DNA of 38,990 nt from an uncultured Adlercreutzia sp. (GCA_902478715.1 CABSMC010000016.1:1-38990), one strand, 5' to 3'; positions 25,862 through 35,525 are shown, numbered from the stretch's first letter. Notes: a model not told the origin generated them from the sequence alone. Numbers and translations are program-made.

Positions 25862-26446
25862 CTAGATAATCTTCTCCCCCTCGGGCTTCATCACGATGGC
25901 GAGGAACACGCAGGGCTCCCCTCCCGTGGCGATCATGCCGTGGCCGCGGCCGGAGTCGTACATGACAACATCGCCCGGATTCAGGATCTCCTCGTGATCC
26001 TCGTAAGCGAAGCGCATCTGACCAGAGATGATGAAGTCGAGCTCCTGGCCCTCGTGGCGCGACAGGTGCACGGGCGCGTCCTGCTCCTCTTCCAAATAGG
26101 GAGCGGTGACCACGAAGGGCTCGGCCAGCTTGTGGCGGAAGTGCGGCGCCTTGTGCAGGTACTCGAAGCCGGCGCGGCGCTTGATGGAAAGGCCCGCGCC
26201 CTCGCGGGTGAGCGAGTAGCCCGTCAGGTGCGGGTTCTCGCCGGTGAGCAGCTCGATGACATCGACGCCGAACTTCTCGGCGCATTTGTACAGGAAGGTG
26301 AAGGAGAGGTCCTCCTCGCCGGACTCTTGCGCGGCGTACTCCGCCGTCGAGCGGCCCGTGGCCTCGGCCATCTCCTGCAACGTGAGGTCCATGTCCTCCC
26401 GCAGAGCGCGAATACGCCCCGCCACCTCTTTGATATTCGGCTCCAC
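25862..26446 (-). CDS. XRE-family HTH regulator with cupin sensor, paralogue 2
   Basis: Encodes 194 residues. The HTH (about 5-60) has VAGRIRALREDMDLTLQEMA; the cupin domain (about 120-190) has HEGQELDFIISGQ and LNPGDVVMYDSGRGHGM. Same architecture as paralogue 1, with modest sequence similarity. The start is a GTG at 26446 with AGGAGG 9 nt upstream. It lies 119 nt before CoA ligase 2 on the same strand, and a near-palindrome GTTCTCGAAAAC (26467-26478) between its promoter and start codon could be an autoregulatory site. Its ligand is unknown. Confidence 0.88.
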   Translation of the reverse strand: MEPNIKEVAGRIRALREDMDLTLQEMAEATGRSTAEYAAQESGEEDLSFTFLYKCAEKFGVDVIELLTGENPHLTGYSLTREGAGLSIKRRAGFEYLHKAPHFRHKLAEPFVVTAPYLEEEQDAPVHLSRHEGQELDFIISGQMRFAYEDHEEILNPGDVVMYDSGRGHGMIATGGEPCVFLAIVMKPEGEKII

Positions 26447-26487
26447 GACCTGCGACCTCCTTATCGGTTCTCGAAAACAACTGTGAC

Positions 26488-26517
26488 AAGATATTTTACT
26501 GACATCGCGGCGGTCAA
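26488..26517 (-). promoter_or_regulatory. Promoter of HTH-cupin 2
   Basis: On the minus strand TTGACC (26512-26517), an 18-nt spacer and TATCTT (26488-26493). It probably drives regulator 2, CoA ligase 2 and the ATPase, and possibly the oxidoreductase genes. Confidence 0.5.
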
Positions 26518-26588
26518 CATTTCCAATCGGTTAAAAAGTCGGCGATGCGCCCATAGTTTTTCCCGCAGCTTCGCCATCGCCAGACGCG

Positions 26589-26616
26589 AAAACGAAGGCG
26601 CCCCGAAGGGCGCCTT
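26589..26616 (-). terminator. Terminator after rsmB
   Basis: AAGGCGCCC, loop TTCG, GGGCGCCTT on the minus strand, followed by CGTTTTCG. It is a 9-bp stem with a stable UUCG tetraloop 22 nt past the rsmB stop. It closes the def-fmt-rsmB operon. Confidence 0.85.
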
Positions 26617-26637
26617 GAGATCGCGGTGCGCGCGAGC

Positions 26638-28545
26638 CTAGGCTTTGCGTCGCAGGAGGGCGAGGAAGTGGGCGTCGGGGCCGCCGGGCTCCAGGACGGT
26701 GGAGAAGAACGGCAGCTCGATGTCGAGATCGGGATTTCGGCAGGGCACCACCTCGAAAGCCGCACCGGCCTCGGTGGCCAGGAAGGCCTCCACGGCATCG
26801 GCGTTCTCCTCGTGGGTGACCGTGCAGGTGGCATAGGCAAGAATGCCGCCGGGGGCCACATGGGATGCCGCCGATTCCAAGAGGCGTGCGTCCAGCTCGG
26901 CCGATTCGGCAATGGTTTCGGGGCGCAGGCGCCAGCGGATGTCCGCATGACGCCGGAGCGTGCCCAGTCCCGTGCACGGGGAGTCGATGAACACGCGATC
27001 GAAGGTGCGCTCGCCCACCAAGGCGTCCAAGTCGGTGGCGTCGCCGATGATGGCCTCGCTCACGTGAGCCCCGTACTGCTCGGCGCGCTCTTGGAGCAGC
27101 TTGGTCTTGAAGGCGTGCACGTCCACGGTGACGTACTCGGGGATCTGCTTGCCGTGTCGCCGGTAGGCGATGCTCTGGTCGAGGATGGTCTTGGTGGCGC
27201 GGCCGGCGCCGATCTCCAAGAACGACTCCGGTGCCGTATCGCCCACCACCAGATCCGCCACCGCCTGGGAGGTGGCGTCGGACACGAGAAGCAAGCCCTG
27301 GTTTATCATGCGGCGCACGCGGCCATCGAGCAGGGGCACGCCCGACGCCACTTTGTAGCAGCCGGGTACGGCACAGCCGCCCAGCGCCATGGCTTCAGGC
27401 TCGGCGTGAGCCGCCGCGAGAACCGAGACAACCTCCTCGTCGGTGGCGGCCTTCAGCGCGTTGACGGCGATATAGACCGGAGCCGGCTCGTTCGAGGCCA
27501 CCATGAAGTCGCGGGCGCCCTCGGGCCCGAGCTCTGCGATGAGCCGCTTGGCGAGCCACACCGGGAAACCGTGCAGCCGCGCATAGGCGGCGATATCAGT
27601 GCGCGGGTCGCCGAAGGGGAAAGCCTCTTTGGCGCGCACCACGCGGCGCAGCACCGCATTGGCGAGACCGCCCGCGCGCGGCGCCACCGACTTCACCAGC
27701 TCGACGCCCTGATCGACGGCGGCATGGGGACTCTTCTGCAAAAAGATGATCTCGTAGGCCGACAGGCACAGCGCGTCGCGCACCGCCGGCGCCGCATCGT
27801 CGGGCGAGTCCATGCAGCCCGTGATGATGTCCTCCAGGGTACCGCGCGTGCTGACCACACCCAGCACGAGCCGGGTGGCAAAGGCCCGATCCTCTCGCGA
27901 CAGGGGCGAGATGTCGATGGTTTTGGCGATGATGTCCTGCGCGAACGCGTCGCGCTCCCTCAGCTGGTGGATGGCCGCCAGGGCAAGCTCGCGGGCCGTC
28001 GTGGCCTTGTGGGCCTTCTGCCGGCGCACCTGGTCGCGGCGCGGCGCGCCTCCGCGGCCGCCGTCGCGAGGCCCATCGAAGCGCGGGCCGCGATCCTGCG
28101 GGGCGTCTTGGTCGGGGGCCGCCATGAGCTTGCCGTCGATGAACACCTCGCGCGGGCGGCCCGCCTCGCGGGAATCGCGCCGAGGGCCGCGGTCTGCGCG
28201 CGGGCCGAAATCCTTGCGGGGGGCGCTCCCACCAGTTGGCTTGCCATCGCGGGCACGGAAGTCCTTCCGGTCGGCGCCGGATCGCTGCTCGTCACGCGGG
28301 CCCCGGTCGTCCTTGCGGAAGTCGCTCGGCTTCCCGTCGCGAGGCCCCCGGTCATCCTTGCGGTAGCCACCCGACTTGCTGTCCTTGCGGAACCCGCCGG
28401 GCTTGCCTCCCTTGCGGAAGTCGCCGGACTTGCCGCCGGGGCGCGGCCCGCGGTTCTGCCGCGCGCCGCCCTGGGCGTTGCGATCGCCCTGGCTCGCTCG
28501 GTCGTAGGATCGTCTCTGGTTGTGGGATCGATGATCGTTATGCAC
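26638..28545 (-). CDS. rsmB: 16S rRNA (cytosine-C5) methyltransferase RsmB-like with disordered N-terminus
   Basis: Encodes about 635 residues. The core (from about 182) is a NusB-like domain followed by an RNA m5C methyltransferase. Both catalytic cysteines are present: Cys524 in DSPCTGLGTLRRH and Cys574 in YATCTVTHEEN. The AdoMet motif I, usually DxCAAPGGKT, reads EIGAGRATKT here. About 180 N-terminal residues are Arg/Gly/Lys/Asp-rich with repeats of FRKDDRGPRD type, likely disordered RNA-binding sequence. The chosen start is GTG 28545, with GGAAGGAA 9 nt upstream and an 8-nt overlap with fmt; an in-frame start at 28593 is less likely. Confidence 0.88.
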   Translation of the reverse strand: MHNDHRSHNQRRSYDRASQGDRNAQGGARQNRGPRPGGKSGDFRKGGKPGGFRKDSKSGGYRKDDRGPRDGKPSDFRKDDRGPRDEQRSGADRKDFRARDGKPTGGSAPRKDFGPRADRGPRRDSREAGRPREVFIDGKLMAAPDQDAPQDRGPRFDGPRDGGRGGAPRRDQVRRQKAHKATTARELALAAIHQLRERDAFAQDIIAKTIDISPLSREDRAFATRLVLGVVSTRGTLEDIITGCMDSPDDAAPAVRDALCLSAYEIIFLQKSPHAAVDQGVELVKSVAPRAGGLANAVLRRVVRAKEAFPFGDPRTDIAAYARLHGFPVWLAKRLIAELGPEGARDFMVASNEPAPVYIAVNALKAATDEEVVSVLAAAHAEPEAMALGGCAVPGCYKVASGVPLLDGRVRRMINQGLLLVSDATSQAVADLVVGDTAPESFLEIGAGRATKTILDQSIAYRRHGKQIPEYVTVDVHAFKTKLLQERAEQYGAHVSEAIIGDATDLDALVGERTFDRVFIDSPCTGLGTLRRHADIRWRLRPETIAESAELDARLLESAASHVAPGGILAYATCTVTHEENADAVEAFLATEAGAAFEVVPCRNPDLDIELPFFSTVLEPGGPDAHFLALLRRKA

Positions 28546-29476
28546 GGGACCATGTTCCTTCCTCGCCCCGCAGCGCGGGTACGCCGGCGGCAAACGAGCG
28601 CGCGTCCATGGCGCGCTTGCCGTCCGGTTTTACTTCGGTTACTTCCAAGACCCCCTCGGCGCAGCCGAGAAGCAGTCGGTTCGCGATAAGGGCCGCCGCT
28701 CCAGAGCCCAGGCGGTCGGCGGGAGCATCGTCGGCCACGCGGGCCGCCAGCACCGTCAGCGGCCGGCCAGCAATGACGGTTCGGGCGGGATGGGCGCCGC
28801 CCGAAGCACGCACGCGGCGATTGTTCACAATGGCGCTCTCGGCAGGATCGAGGTTCAGCTCGCCTTTGGCGATCTTCTCGGCGTAGGTGACCAGCGCCTC
28901 GTCCTGGGCCACCCAGCGCAGATTGCCGCCCTCGGCCTGGGCCAGCGCCGTGAGCAGCGCGCTGGCGCCCAGAGCTGCCAGCTCCTCGGTGAGCTCGGCG
29001 GCTGTGCGCGAACCTGCGGGCAGCGAGCGGCACACGCAGTAGTCGCCGGTGTCGAGCCCCTCCTCCATGGCCATGATGCACACGCCGATCTCCTCGTCGC
29101 CGGCGAGGATGGCCCGCTCGATGGGGGCCGCCCCGCGCCAGCGCGGAAGCAGGGACCCGTGCACGTTCAGGCAGCCGAAGGGCGGCAGGTCGAGCACGTC
29201 CTTGGGGAGAATCGCCCCGTAGGCCGCCACGCAGATGACATCGGGCGCAAACGCGGCGAGCTCCGAGAGCACCGCGGCGTCGCGCAGCGTGCGTGGCGTT
29301 CGCACGGGAAAACCGCGACGTTCGGCCACCTCCTTCACCGGGGAGGGCACAAGCGCCTTCCCCCGGCCGCGCACCGCATCGGGACGCGTGTAGACAGCCA
29401 CGATCTCGTGGAACTCCGCCAACTCGTCCAGAATTTCCGCCGCGAAGCGGGGCGTTCCCATGAAGACGACGCGCAC
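28538..29476 (-). CDS. fmt: Methionyl-tRNA formyltransferase
   Basis: Encodes 312 residues. It formylates initiator Met-tRNA using 10-formyl-THF. The catalytic core is intact: Asn104 and His106 in LNVHGSLLPRWRGAAPI, and Asp142 in EEGLDTGDY. The C-terminal OB-like domain follows from about 205. The start is a GTG at 29476, with AGGTGA upstream, one base after the def stop codon. Part of the def-fmt-rsmB unit, a common bacterial arrangement; def removes the formyl group added here. Confidence 0.96.
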   Translation of the reverse strand: MRVVFMGTPRFAAEILDELAEFHEIVAVYTRPDAVRGRGKALVPSPVKEVAERRGFPVRTPRTLRDAAVLSELAAFAPDVICVAAYGAILPKDVLDLPPFGCLNVHGSLLPRWRGAAPIERAILAGDEEIGVCIMAMEEGLDTGDYCVCRSLPAGSRTAAELTEELAALGASALLTALAQAEGGNLRWVAQDEALVTYAEKIAKGELNLDPAESAIVNNRRVRASGGAHPARTVIAGRPLTVLAARVADDAPADRLGSGAAALIANRLLLGCAEGVLEVTEVKPDGKRAMDARSFAAGVPALRGEEGTWSRA

Positions 29477-29477
29477 G

Positions 29478-30020
29478 CTACTTCACCTCGATATCGGTGT
29501 CGCCCGGGCGGGCGCCGGCGGCCTTGGCCTCCTCGTAAGCGCGCAGGGCCTCGATGCGGGTCACCGGATCGCAGCTCTCGAAGAGCGTTTTGCCGTTCAG
29601 GTGGTCGATCTCGTGCTGCAGGCAGCGGCCGAGCAGGCCGTCGCCCTCGATCTCCCACAACTCGCCGTCCAGGTCGTAGTACTGCACGCGCGCCCAGGGC
29701 TGGCGCTTCACCGGCACCGTGACGCCGGGGCACGAAAGGCAGCCCTCGCCACCCTCCTCCGGCTCGCCGGCCAGCTCCACGATCTCGGGGTTCACGAGCA
29801 CGATGGGGTTCTTCTCGCCCTTCTCGCCGTCCCAGTCGACGTCGATGACGACGAGGCGCTTGGTGACGCCCACCTGAGGGGCAGCGATGCCGCAACCGTA
29901 GTTCTTGTACATGGCGTGGGCCATCTGCTTGGAGAGGCGCTTAAGCGACTTGTCGCCGGGCTCGCACGGCTCGCAGACCGTGGCGAGAATGGGGTCGGGG
30001 GAAATAACAATGGGAAGCAC
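29478..30020 (-). CDS. def: Peptide deformylase
   Basis: Encodes 180 residues. It removes the formyl group from nascent proteins. All three metal-site motifs are present: GCGIAAPQVG (42-51), EGCLS with Cys94, and QHEIDH with His136, Glu137 and His140. The N-terminal 15 residues of the longer frame do not belong: the GTG at 30020 has AAGGA 5 nt upstream and gives the usual start (MLPIVISPDPIL). First gene of its operon, with a promoter at 30093-30121. Confidence 0.95.
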   Translation of the reverse strand: MLPIVISPDPILATVCEPCEPGDKSLKRLSKQMAHAMYKNYGCGIAAPQVGVTKRLVVIDVDWDGEKGEKNPIVLVNPEIVELAGEPEEGGEGCLSCPGVTVPVKRQPWARVQYYDLDGELWEIEGDGLLGRCLQHEIDHLNGKTLFESCDPVTRIEALRAYEEAKAAGARPGDTDIEVK

Positions 30021-30092
30021 GGTATTCCTTACTCTGTATAGTGAAGTGTCAATGCGCTGCGGCAACCCCGGGCAGCTCTGAAATGGCCCGGG

Positions 30093-30121
30093 ATCGTATC
30101 AGTTGCTTGGGACATTGTGAA
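30093..30121 (-). promoter_or_regulatory. Promoter of def-fmt-rsmB
   Basis: On the minus strand TTCACA (30116-30121), a 17-nt spacer and TACGAT (30093-30098). The leader of about 65 nt contains a CCCGGGC/GCCCGGG inverted repeat near 30067-30092. Confidence 0.5.
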
Positions 30122-30182
30122 GCGCGAGGCCCCTCCTGTCCAGATGACCCGCGAAATCTACGGACGGACGGCGGCGGGTGCC

Positions 30183-32048
30183 CTAGCTGGCGGGCAGCGC
30201 TCGGTGGGCGACGCGACGGGCGGCCACGTCCATCTGCAAAGTGGTGACGGCGGCGTGCAGCAGCTCGGCCTCCTCGGCATCGGCCCCGGCATTCATCTGG
30301 GCCGTGAGCGCGCCGATGGCCTCCTCGGCATCCCCCAGGGCAAGCTCCTCAGCCAGGTAGGCGCCGATGGCCTCCGGGGTGCTCGACGGGTAGGATGACC
30401 CGGCGGTGAGCACGCGCGCCGCATGGGGCGTGGCGAGCGTCGCCTTGGTCACGATATCGGCGGGTGCGGCCCCCGGGTTCTCGGAGAGGGTCGCGAGCAC
30501 GCTCTCGGCCAGCAGGCGGTGCACCTCCTCATGCCACTGCACCTGCGCGAGTGCATCGGCATGGGCGAGCCCCACAATGGGATGCTGGCAAGCGAGCGCC
30601 AGAAACTCCCGCTCGAAGCGCAGGCGGTTGCGCTCCGCCTGGGAAAGCGCGCGGCGCGCGGGCCGGGACACGGAAACTTCGGGGGCGGCCTCCTCCTCGC
30701 CGGCGCTGCGGGGCACCTCCAGGGCCGCCAGGCGCTCCAGCACGTCGGCCTCCTCGATACCGAGACGGCCATGGGCCCGCAGGCGCGACCAGGTGCGCAC
30801 GGCGTAGTCCTTCGCCACCAGCGTGTCCTTGATGGGGGCGAGCACCGCCAGGCACGCGTCCAGCGCGCGATCGCGGCCGGGCGCCGTGTCCAAGTCGAAG
30901 CTGTCGAGGCGCCTCTCGAGGCCGAACTCGATGAGCGGCAGCGCCCCTTCCACCACCTTCTCCAGGGCTTCCGCGCCTTCCGCTTGCACGAATTCGGCCG
31001 GATCCTGGTTGTTCGGCAGGGTGACGGCCAGAAGCTCCACGGAGTTGCGGTTCTTGTCGGAGATGCTCTCGCCGATGAAGGCCAGGGCGCGATCGGCCGC
31101 CTTCTGGCCCGCCGCGTCGCCGTCGAACAGGTAGACGATCTTCTTGGGCGCATGCTTGGCGAGCACCCGGATGTGCCGCATGGTGAGCGCCGTGCCCAGG
31201 GTGGCCACCACGTTGGTGACCCCGGCCTCGTGCAGCGCGATGACGTCGGTGTAGCCCTCCACCACGATGGCGCAGCCGGTGGAGGCCATGCGCGCCTTGG
31301 CCTGATTAAGCCCGTAGAGCACCTGGGACTTGTGGAACAGCGGCGTTTCCTGGGAGTTCAGGTACTTCGGCTCGCCGGTGCCGATGACGCGGCCCCCGAA
31401 GGCCACGCAGTCGCCCTGGGCGTCGAAGATGGGGAACATCACGCGCTCGTAGAAGCGGTCGCGCACCGGGCCCCCGCGCCCATCGAGGGCCACGTTGGCG
31501 CGGATCATCTCATCGGGTTTGAAGCCCAAGGCCGACAGGTGCCGCACGAGCGCGCCTCGTCCCGGGGCGTAGCCGAGCATCCACTTCTTCGGCACCTCGC
31601 CGCCGAAGCCGCGGGAGGCCAAATACTTCCGTGCCGCGTCGGGCCCCTCGCCGCGGCCGCGCATGAGCTGGGTGTGGTAGAACTCGGCCGTGCGCGCGCA
31701 GATCTCCTTCATGCGGCTCTTCACCGAGCGCGACACGCCCCCGCCCCGCGCGTCCTCCGCGATGTCGATGTGGGCGCGGTCGGCTAGATAGCGCACGGCC
31801 TCGGGAAAGTTGAAGTCCTCGGTCTTCATGATGAACGAGAAGACGTCGCCCCCCTCCCCGCAGCCGAAGCAGTGCCACAGCTGGGTGGCGGGGTCGATCT
31901 TGAACGAGGGGGTCTTCTCCTGATGCAGCGGGCAGCAGCACCAGAAGTCGCGGCCCTTCTGCTTGACGGGGGTGCGCTCGCCGATGACCGCCACGAGATC
32001 GCTCGCGTCGCGAACTTTCTGGATATCCTCGTCGCTGATGCCGGCCAC
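30183..32048 (-). CDS. dnaG: DNA primase
   Basis: Encodes 621 residues. It makes RNA primers for replication. The N-terminal CHC2 zinc-binding domain shows CPLHQEKTPSF and LWHCFGCGEGGDVF; the catalytic core contains EGYTDVIAL and the TOPRIM motif LFDGDAAGQKA. The C-terminal region (DnaB-binding) is less conserved and acidic. The start is a GTG at 32048, giving the usual MAGISDEDIQKVRDASDLV; the longer frame to 32117 adds only Arg/Lys-rich leader. Monocistronic or leading toward def; divergent from dgt. Confidence 0.95.
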   Translation of the reverse strand: MAGISDEDIQKVRDASDLVAVIGERTPVKQKGRDFWCCCPLHQEKTPSFKIDPATQLWHCFGCGEGGDVFSFIMKTEDFNFPEAVRYLADRAHIDIAEDARGGGVSRSVKSRMKEICARTAEFYHTQLMRGRGEGPDAARKYLASRGFGGEVPKKWMLGYAPGRGALVRHLSALGFKPDEMIRANVALDGRGGPVRDRFYERVMFPIFDAQGDCVAFGGRVIGTGEPKYLNSQETPLFHKSQVLYGLNQAKARMASTGCAIVVEGYTDVIALHEAGVTNVVATLGTALTMRHIRVLAKHAPKKIVYLFDGDAAGQKAADRALAFIGESISDKNRNSVELLAVTLPNNQDPAEFVQAEGAEALEKVVEGALPLIEFGLERRLDSFDLDTAPGRDRALDACLAVLAPIKDTLVAKDYAVRTWSRLRAHGRLGIEEADVLERLAALEVPRSAGEEEAAPEVSVSRPARRALSQAERNRLRFEREFLALACQHPIVGLAHADALAQVQWHEEVHRLLAESVLATLSENPGAAPADIVTKATLATPHAARVLTAGSSYPSSTPEAIGAYLAEELALGDAEEAIGALTAQMNAGADAEEAELLHAAVTTLQMDVAARRVAHRALPAS

Positions 32049-32081
32049 GCGCCCCCGCTTTCTCTTCGTCGTTTTCTGGAA

Positions 32082-32090
32082 AGTATAGCA
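32082..32090 (-). promoter_or_regulatory. Extended -10 promoter of dnaG
   Basis: On the minus strand TGCTATACT, an extended -10 element with TATACT at 32082-32087. There is no good -35. It gives a leader of about 27 nt and lies back-to-back with the dgt promoter. Confidence 0.55.
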
Positions 32091-32095
32091 CCTCG

Positions 32096-32125
32096 TTCGC
32101 AAACAGATGTTCCTCAAGCTACAAT
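32096..32125 (+). promoter_or_regulatory. Promoter of dgt
   Basis: On the plus strand TTCGCA (32096-32101), an 18-nt spacer and TACAAT (32120-32125). Adjacent to the opposing dnaG promoter, so the two may interfere. Confidence 0.5.
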
Positions 32126-32162
32126 AGCGGCAAAACTAACGACCAGCGAAAGCGAGCGAGCC

Positions 32163-33385
32163 ATGGCAGAGAACAACGTCCCCTACCTCACCTTGGACCC
32201 GGCCGTAGAGGAGGCCATCCGGGCCGATCGGGCCGCCGGGCGGATGAGCCCCTACCGCACCGACGATACGGACGTGGTGCGCCGCGAGGACTTCGCCCAC
32301 GACCGCGCCACACTGACGCGCCCGGCCTTCGTGCGCGATATCGAGAAGGTGCTGAACCTGCCCGCTTACAACCGCTACGCCGACAAGACCCAGGTGTTCT
32401 CCTTCGCCGAGAACGACGAGATCTCGCGGCGCGGCCTGCACGTGCAGCTGGTGAGCCGCGTGGCCCGGGGCATCGGGAGCCTGCTCGGGCTGAACTGCGA
32501 CCTCATCGAGGCCATCGCGCTCGGCCACGACACGGGGCACACCCCCTTCGGGCACGCCGGCGAGCGGTTCCTCTCGGCCTGCTACCGCGCGCGCACCGGG
32601 CGCACCTTCAACCACAACGTGCACTCGGTGCGGGTGCTCGACAACCTGTACCGTCGCAACATCTCGCTGCAGACGCTCGACGGGGTGCTCTGCCACAACG
32701 GCGAGTTCGCCCAGCAGGTGCTGCGCCTGGGCGACACGACCACCTTCGAGCAGCTGGACGACTTGGTGGAGGCCTGCACAGCCGACGAGTCCACCATCAA
32801 GACTCTGCGCCCCTCCACGCTGGAGGGCTGCGTGGTGCGCGTGGCCGACATGATCGCCTACATCGGCAAGGACCGCCAGGACGCGCTGGCCATGGGGGTC
32901 ATCGATTCGCTTGCCCCCTTCGATTCCGAGGCGATCGGTGTGACCAACGCGAAGATCATCAACAACCTCACCGTGGACATCGTGAACAACTCCTACGGCA
33001 AGCCGGAGATCGCCATGAGCGAGGAGGTCTTCCGCGACCTGAAGCTGGCGAAGCGGCAGAACTACGAGGTCATCTACTTGAAGGAGGGCATGGTGGACGA
33101 CGCCGAGAACCTCGTGGAGGAGATGTTCGAGGAAATGTACGCGCGCTTGCTGTCCGATCTTGTGGAAGAGAGGCGCGAGAGCCCCATCTTCCGGCATCAC
33201 GTACGGCGCCTCGCCGCGGCGTCGCGGTCCATCGTGCCTGCGGAGTACCTGGCCGGCGAGCCGAACCAAATCGTGGTGGACTACATGGCCAGTATGACCG
33301 ACAGCTACTTCATGGCCATCTACCGCCACCTGTTCCCCAAAAGCCGCCGCGAGATCCAGACCCGCGGCTATTGTTCTGACCTAGC

Positions 33386-33389
<4 letters not shown>
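32163..33389 (+). CDS. dgt: dGTPase-like HD-domain triphosphohydrolase
   Basis: Encodes 408 residues and is the only plus-strand gene. The family hydrolyses dGTP (or other dNTPs) to the nucleoside and triphosphate, adjusting dNTP pools. The metal-binding HD motif is ALGHDTGHTPFGHAG (His122, Asp123, His126), preceded by SRVARGIG (98-105) and followed by FNHNVHSVRVL. The ATG at 32163 has only a weak ribosome site. Head-to-head with dnaG is a common pairing in bacteria. Its stop overlaps the convergent rnhA stop by 3 nt. Confidence 0.93.
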
Positions 33390-33865
<476 letters not shown>

Positions 33866-33952
33866 GGGAGCTCCTTGGTGCTCGGATGAGGCCGCCACGT
33901 GTCCCGCAGCGGCGAAGTCGTTGAAGGAAAAGCCAGCTTGCACGGTCATGGG

Positions 33953-35416
33953 CTACAGCTCCGCTTCCGTGCGCTCGCCCAGGTCGATGAGTTCCTGGCG
34001 GGTGTGCACACCGCACTTGGCGTAGATGCGGCGCAGGTGGGTGTCCACGGTGTTCTTCGAGATGAAGAACTCGCCAGCGATGCGCTCGGCGGTGCGGCCC
34101 CGCAGGGCGAGCGGCAAGATCTCGGCCTCGCGCTTCGAGAGCTTGGCCGTGCGCGCGATGAGATCGCAGGCCTCCTCGAAACGGTCGCTCTGGGCGATGA
34201 CCACCGAGAGCGCTGCCATGTCGCGATCGGTGAACAGGAACAGGTACGCGTACAGCACCGCCACGCCGGCCAGGGCCACGAGCGCCGCCGACACGTCGAA
34301 GGCGCCGGGGAGCGCCCCGAGCACGCCGCCGACGAGCACGCCGGTGATCTCGCCCGCGAACAGCGCGGCGAAGCCCCGGGCGAAGGAGCGCGCCGCGTCC
34401 CCGCCGCCGATGCGGCCCATGATGAGGAACAGCGAGACGAGCACCGAGAACACCCCGAGGTAGCCGGCGAGCACCACGGCCACGCCAGAGACGCCCACGC
34501 TCTCAAGCAGCGGCACGGCGACAAAGCCGCCCACCATGAGCAGGATGGCGAGCCGGTAGGCGCCCCCGAGCGGCCCCACTTCCTGATCGGGCCCCGTGGG
34601 CAGCACGGCGCGCACGCCCACCGAGAGCGGACGGCCCCCGTAGAGCTGCAGTGCGGCGGCGCAGTACAGCACGAAGAGCACAAAGGTGACGGAAAGCGAT
34701 GACGCAGCTCCCCCATCGGCGCTGGTGGCAAGGGCCTCCACGGCGCCGGTGGCCAAGCCGTAGACCACCGTGCCGGCGATAATGCGCCCGGAGAGCTTGG
34801 CGGCCTCCTCGGTTGGATCGTCGGCCGCCGCGGACTCGGCGTCGCGGCCATCAGGCTCGCTGAGCGCACGCAGGGCCCAAGCACTTCCCACGGGCAGCAC
34901 GTACAGTAGGATATAGGCGCCCTCCACGGGAATGGCGACGACGAAGAAGCACACCGCCGCCCCAAGGGCGCTCCCAATGAACACCTCGGGCACGGACTGG
35001 TCGATGGAAGTCTCCCCCAGCACCCGGCCCCACCGGCATAGAAGGAGCGCGAGCGGAACGCCGGCGGCCAGCCCCTCCACGGCGGCAAGCGCGAGCCACG
35101 GAATGCCGGGCACAAGGCTATGCAGCGCAACGATGAGGTACAGCGCTCCCACCAACGGCAGCGCGTAGCAGCGCGCGAGACCCTCGGCCGCGGCCATCAG
35201 ATGCCGACGCGGCCGCTCGCTGGTCATGAGCGCGAAGGTGGCGGCCATGACGAGGAGCACGCAGAGCAGGTCGGCCCGATCGATGAGGAACCCGTGCTGG
35301 CTGCTCTCGTTATAGGAGCCCAAATACAGCATGGCGAAGAGAAAGGCCTGGTTGCAGCCGAAACCAAGGATGGCATAGCGCGCTTGGCGCAAACGCGAAA
35401 GCGTCATCGTCGCCAT
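33953..35416 (-). CDS. Membrane-bound LuxR-type regulator with 12-TM MFS-like sensor domain
   Basis: Encodes 487 residues. About 12 hydrophobic segments fill residues 12-395, with a soluble Asp/Glu-rich loop near 195-215. A LuxR/GerE HTH follows (about 420-480; LSKREAEILPLALRGRTAER, then FFISKNTVDTHLRRIYAKCG). This fusion is abundant in Eggerthellaceae and related Coriobacteriia; ligands are mostly unknown. The ATG at 35416 has GGGGAGG just upstream. It is followed by rnhA. Its target genes are not indicated by the neighbourhood. Confidence 0.92.
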   Translation of the reverse strand: MATMTLSRLRQARYAILGFGCNQAFLFAMLYLGSYNESSQHGFLIDRADLLCVLLVMAATFALMTSERPRRHLMAAAEGLARCYALPLVGALYLIVALHSLVPGIPWLALAAVEGLAAGVPLALLLCRWGRVLGETSIDQSVPEVFIGSALGAAVCFFVVAIPVEGAYILLYVLPVGSAWALRALSEPDGRDAESAAADDPTEEAAKLSGRIIAGTVVYGLATGAVEALATSADGGAASSLSVTFVLFVLYCAAALQLYGGRPLSVGVRAVLPTGPDQEVGPLGGAYRLAILLMVGGFVAVPLLESVGVSGVAVVLAGYLGVFSVLVSLFLIMGRIGGGDAARSFARGFAALFAGEITGVLVGGVLGALPGAFDVSAALVALAGVAVLYAYLFLFTDRDMAALSVVIAQSDRFEEACDLIARTAKLSKREAEILPLALRGRTAERIAGEFFISKNTVDTHLRRIYAKCGVHTRQELIDLGERTEAEL

Positions 35417-35525
35417 GGCCTCCCCTTTCTTGCTCGCATTAACAATGAGGTATTCTATCGCAACGAATCGAATCGGCTCCCGCCGACGGAAACATCCGAC
35501 GAAATGAACCGCCTATGGCAACATG

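Noticed and set aside
32136..33329. Minus-strand frame of 397 codons opposite dgt
   Set aside because: dgt on the plus strand has a complete HD-domain protein; the antisense frame is compositionally biased and has no motif.
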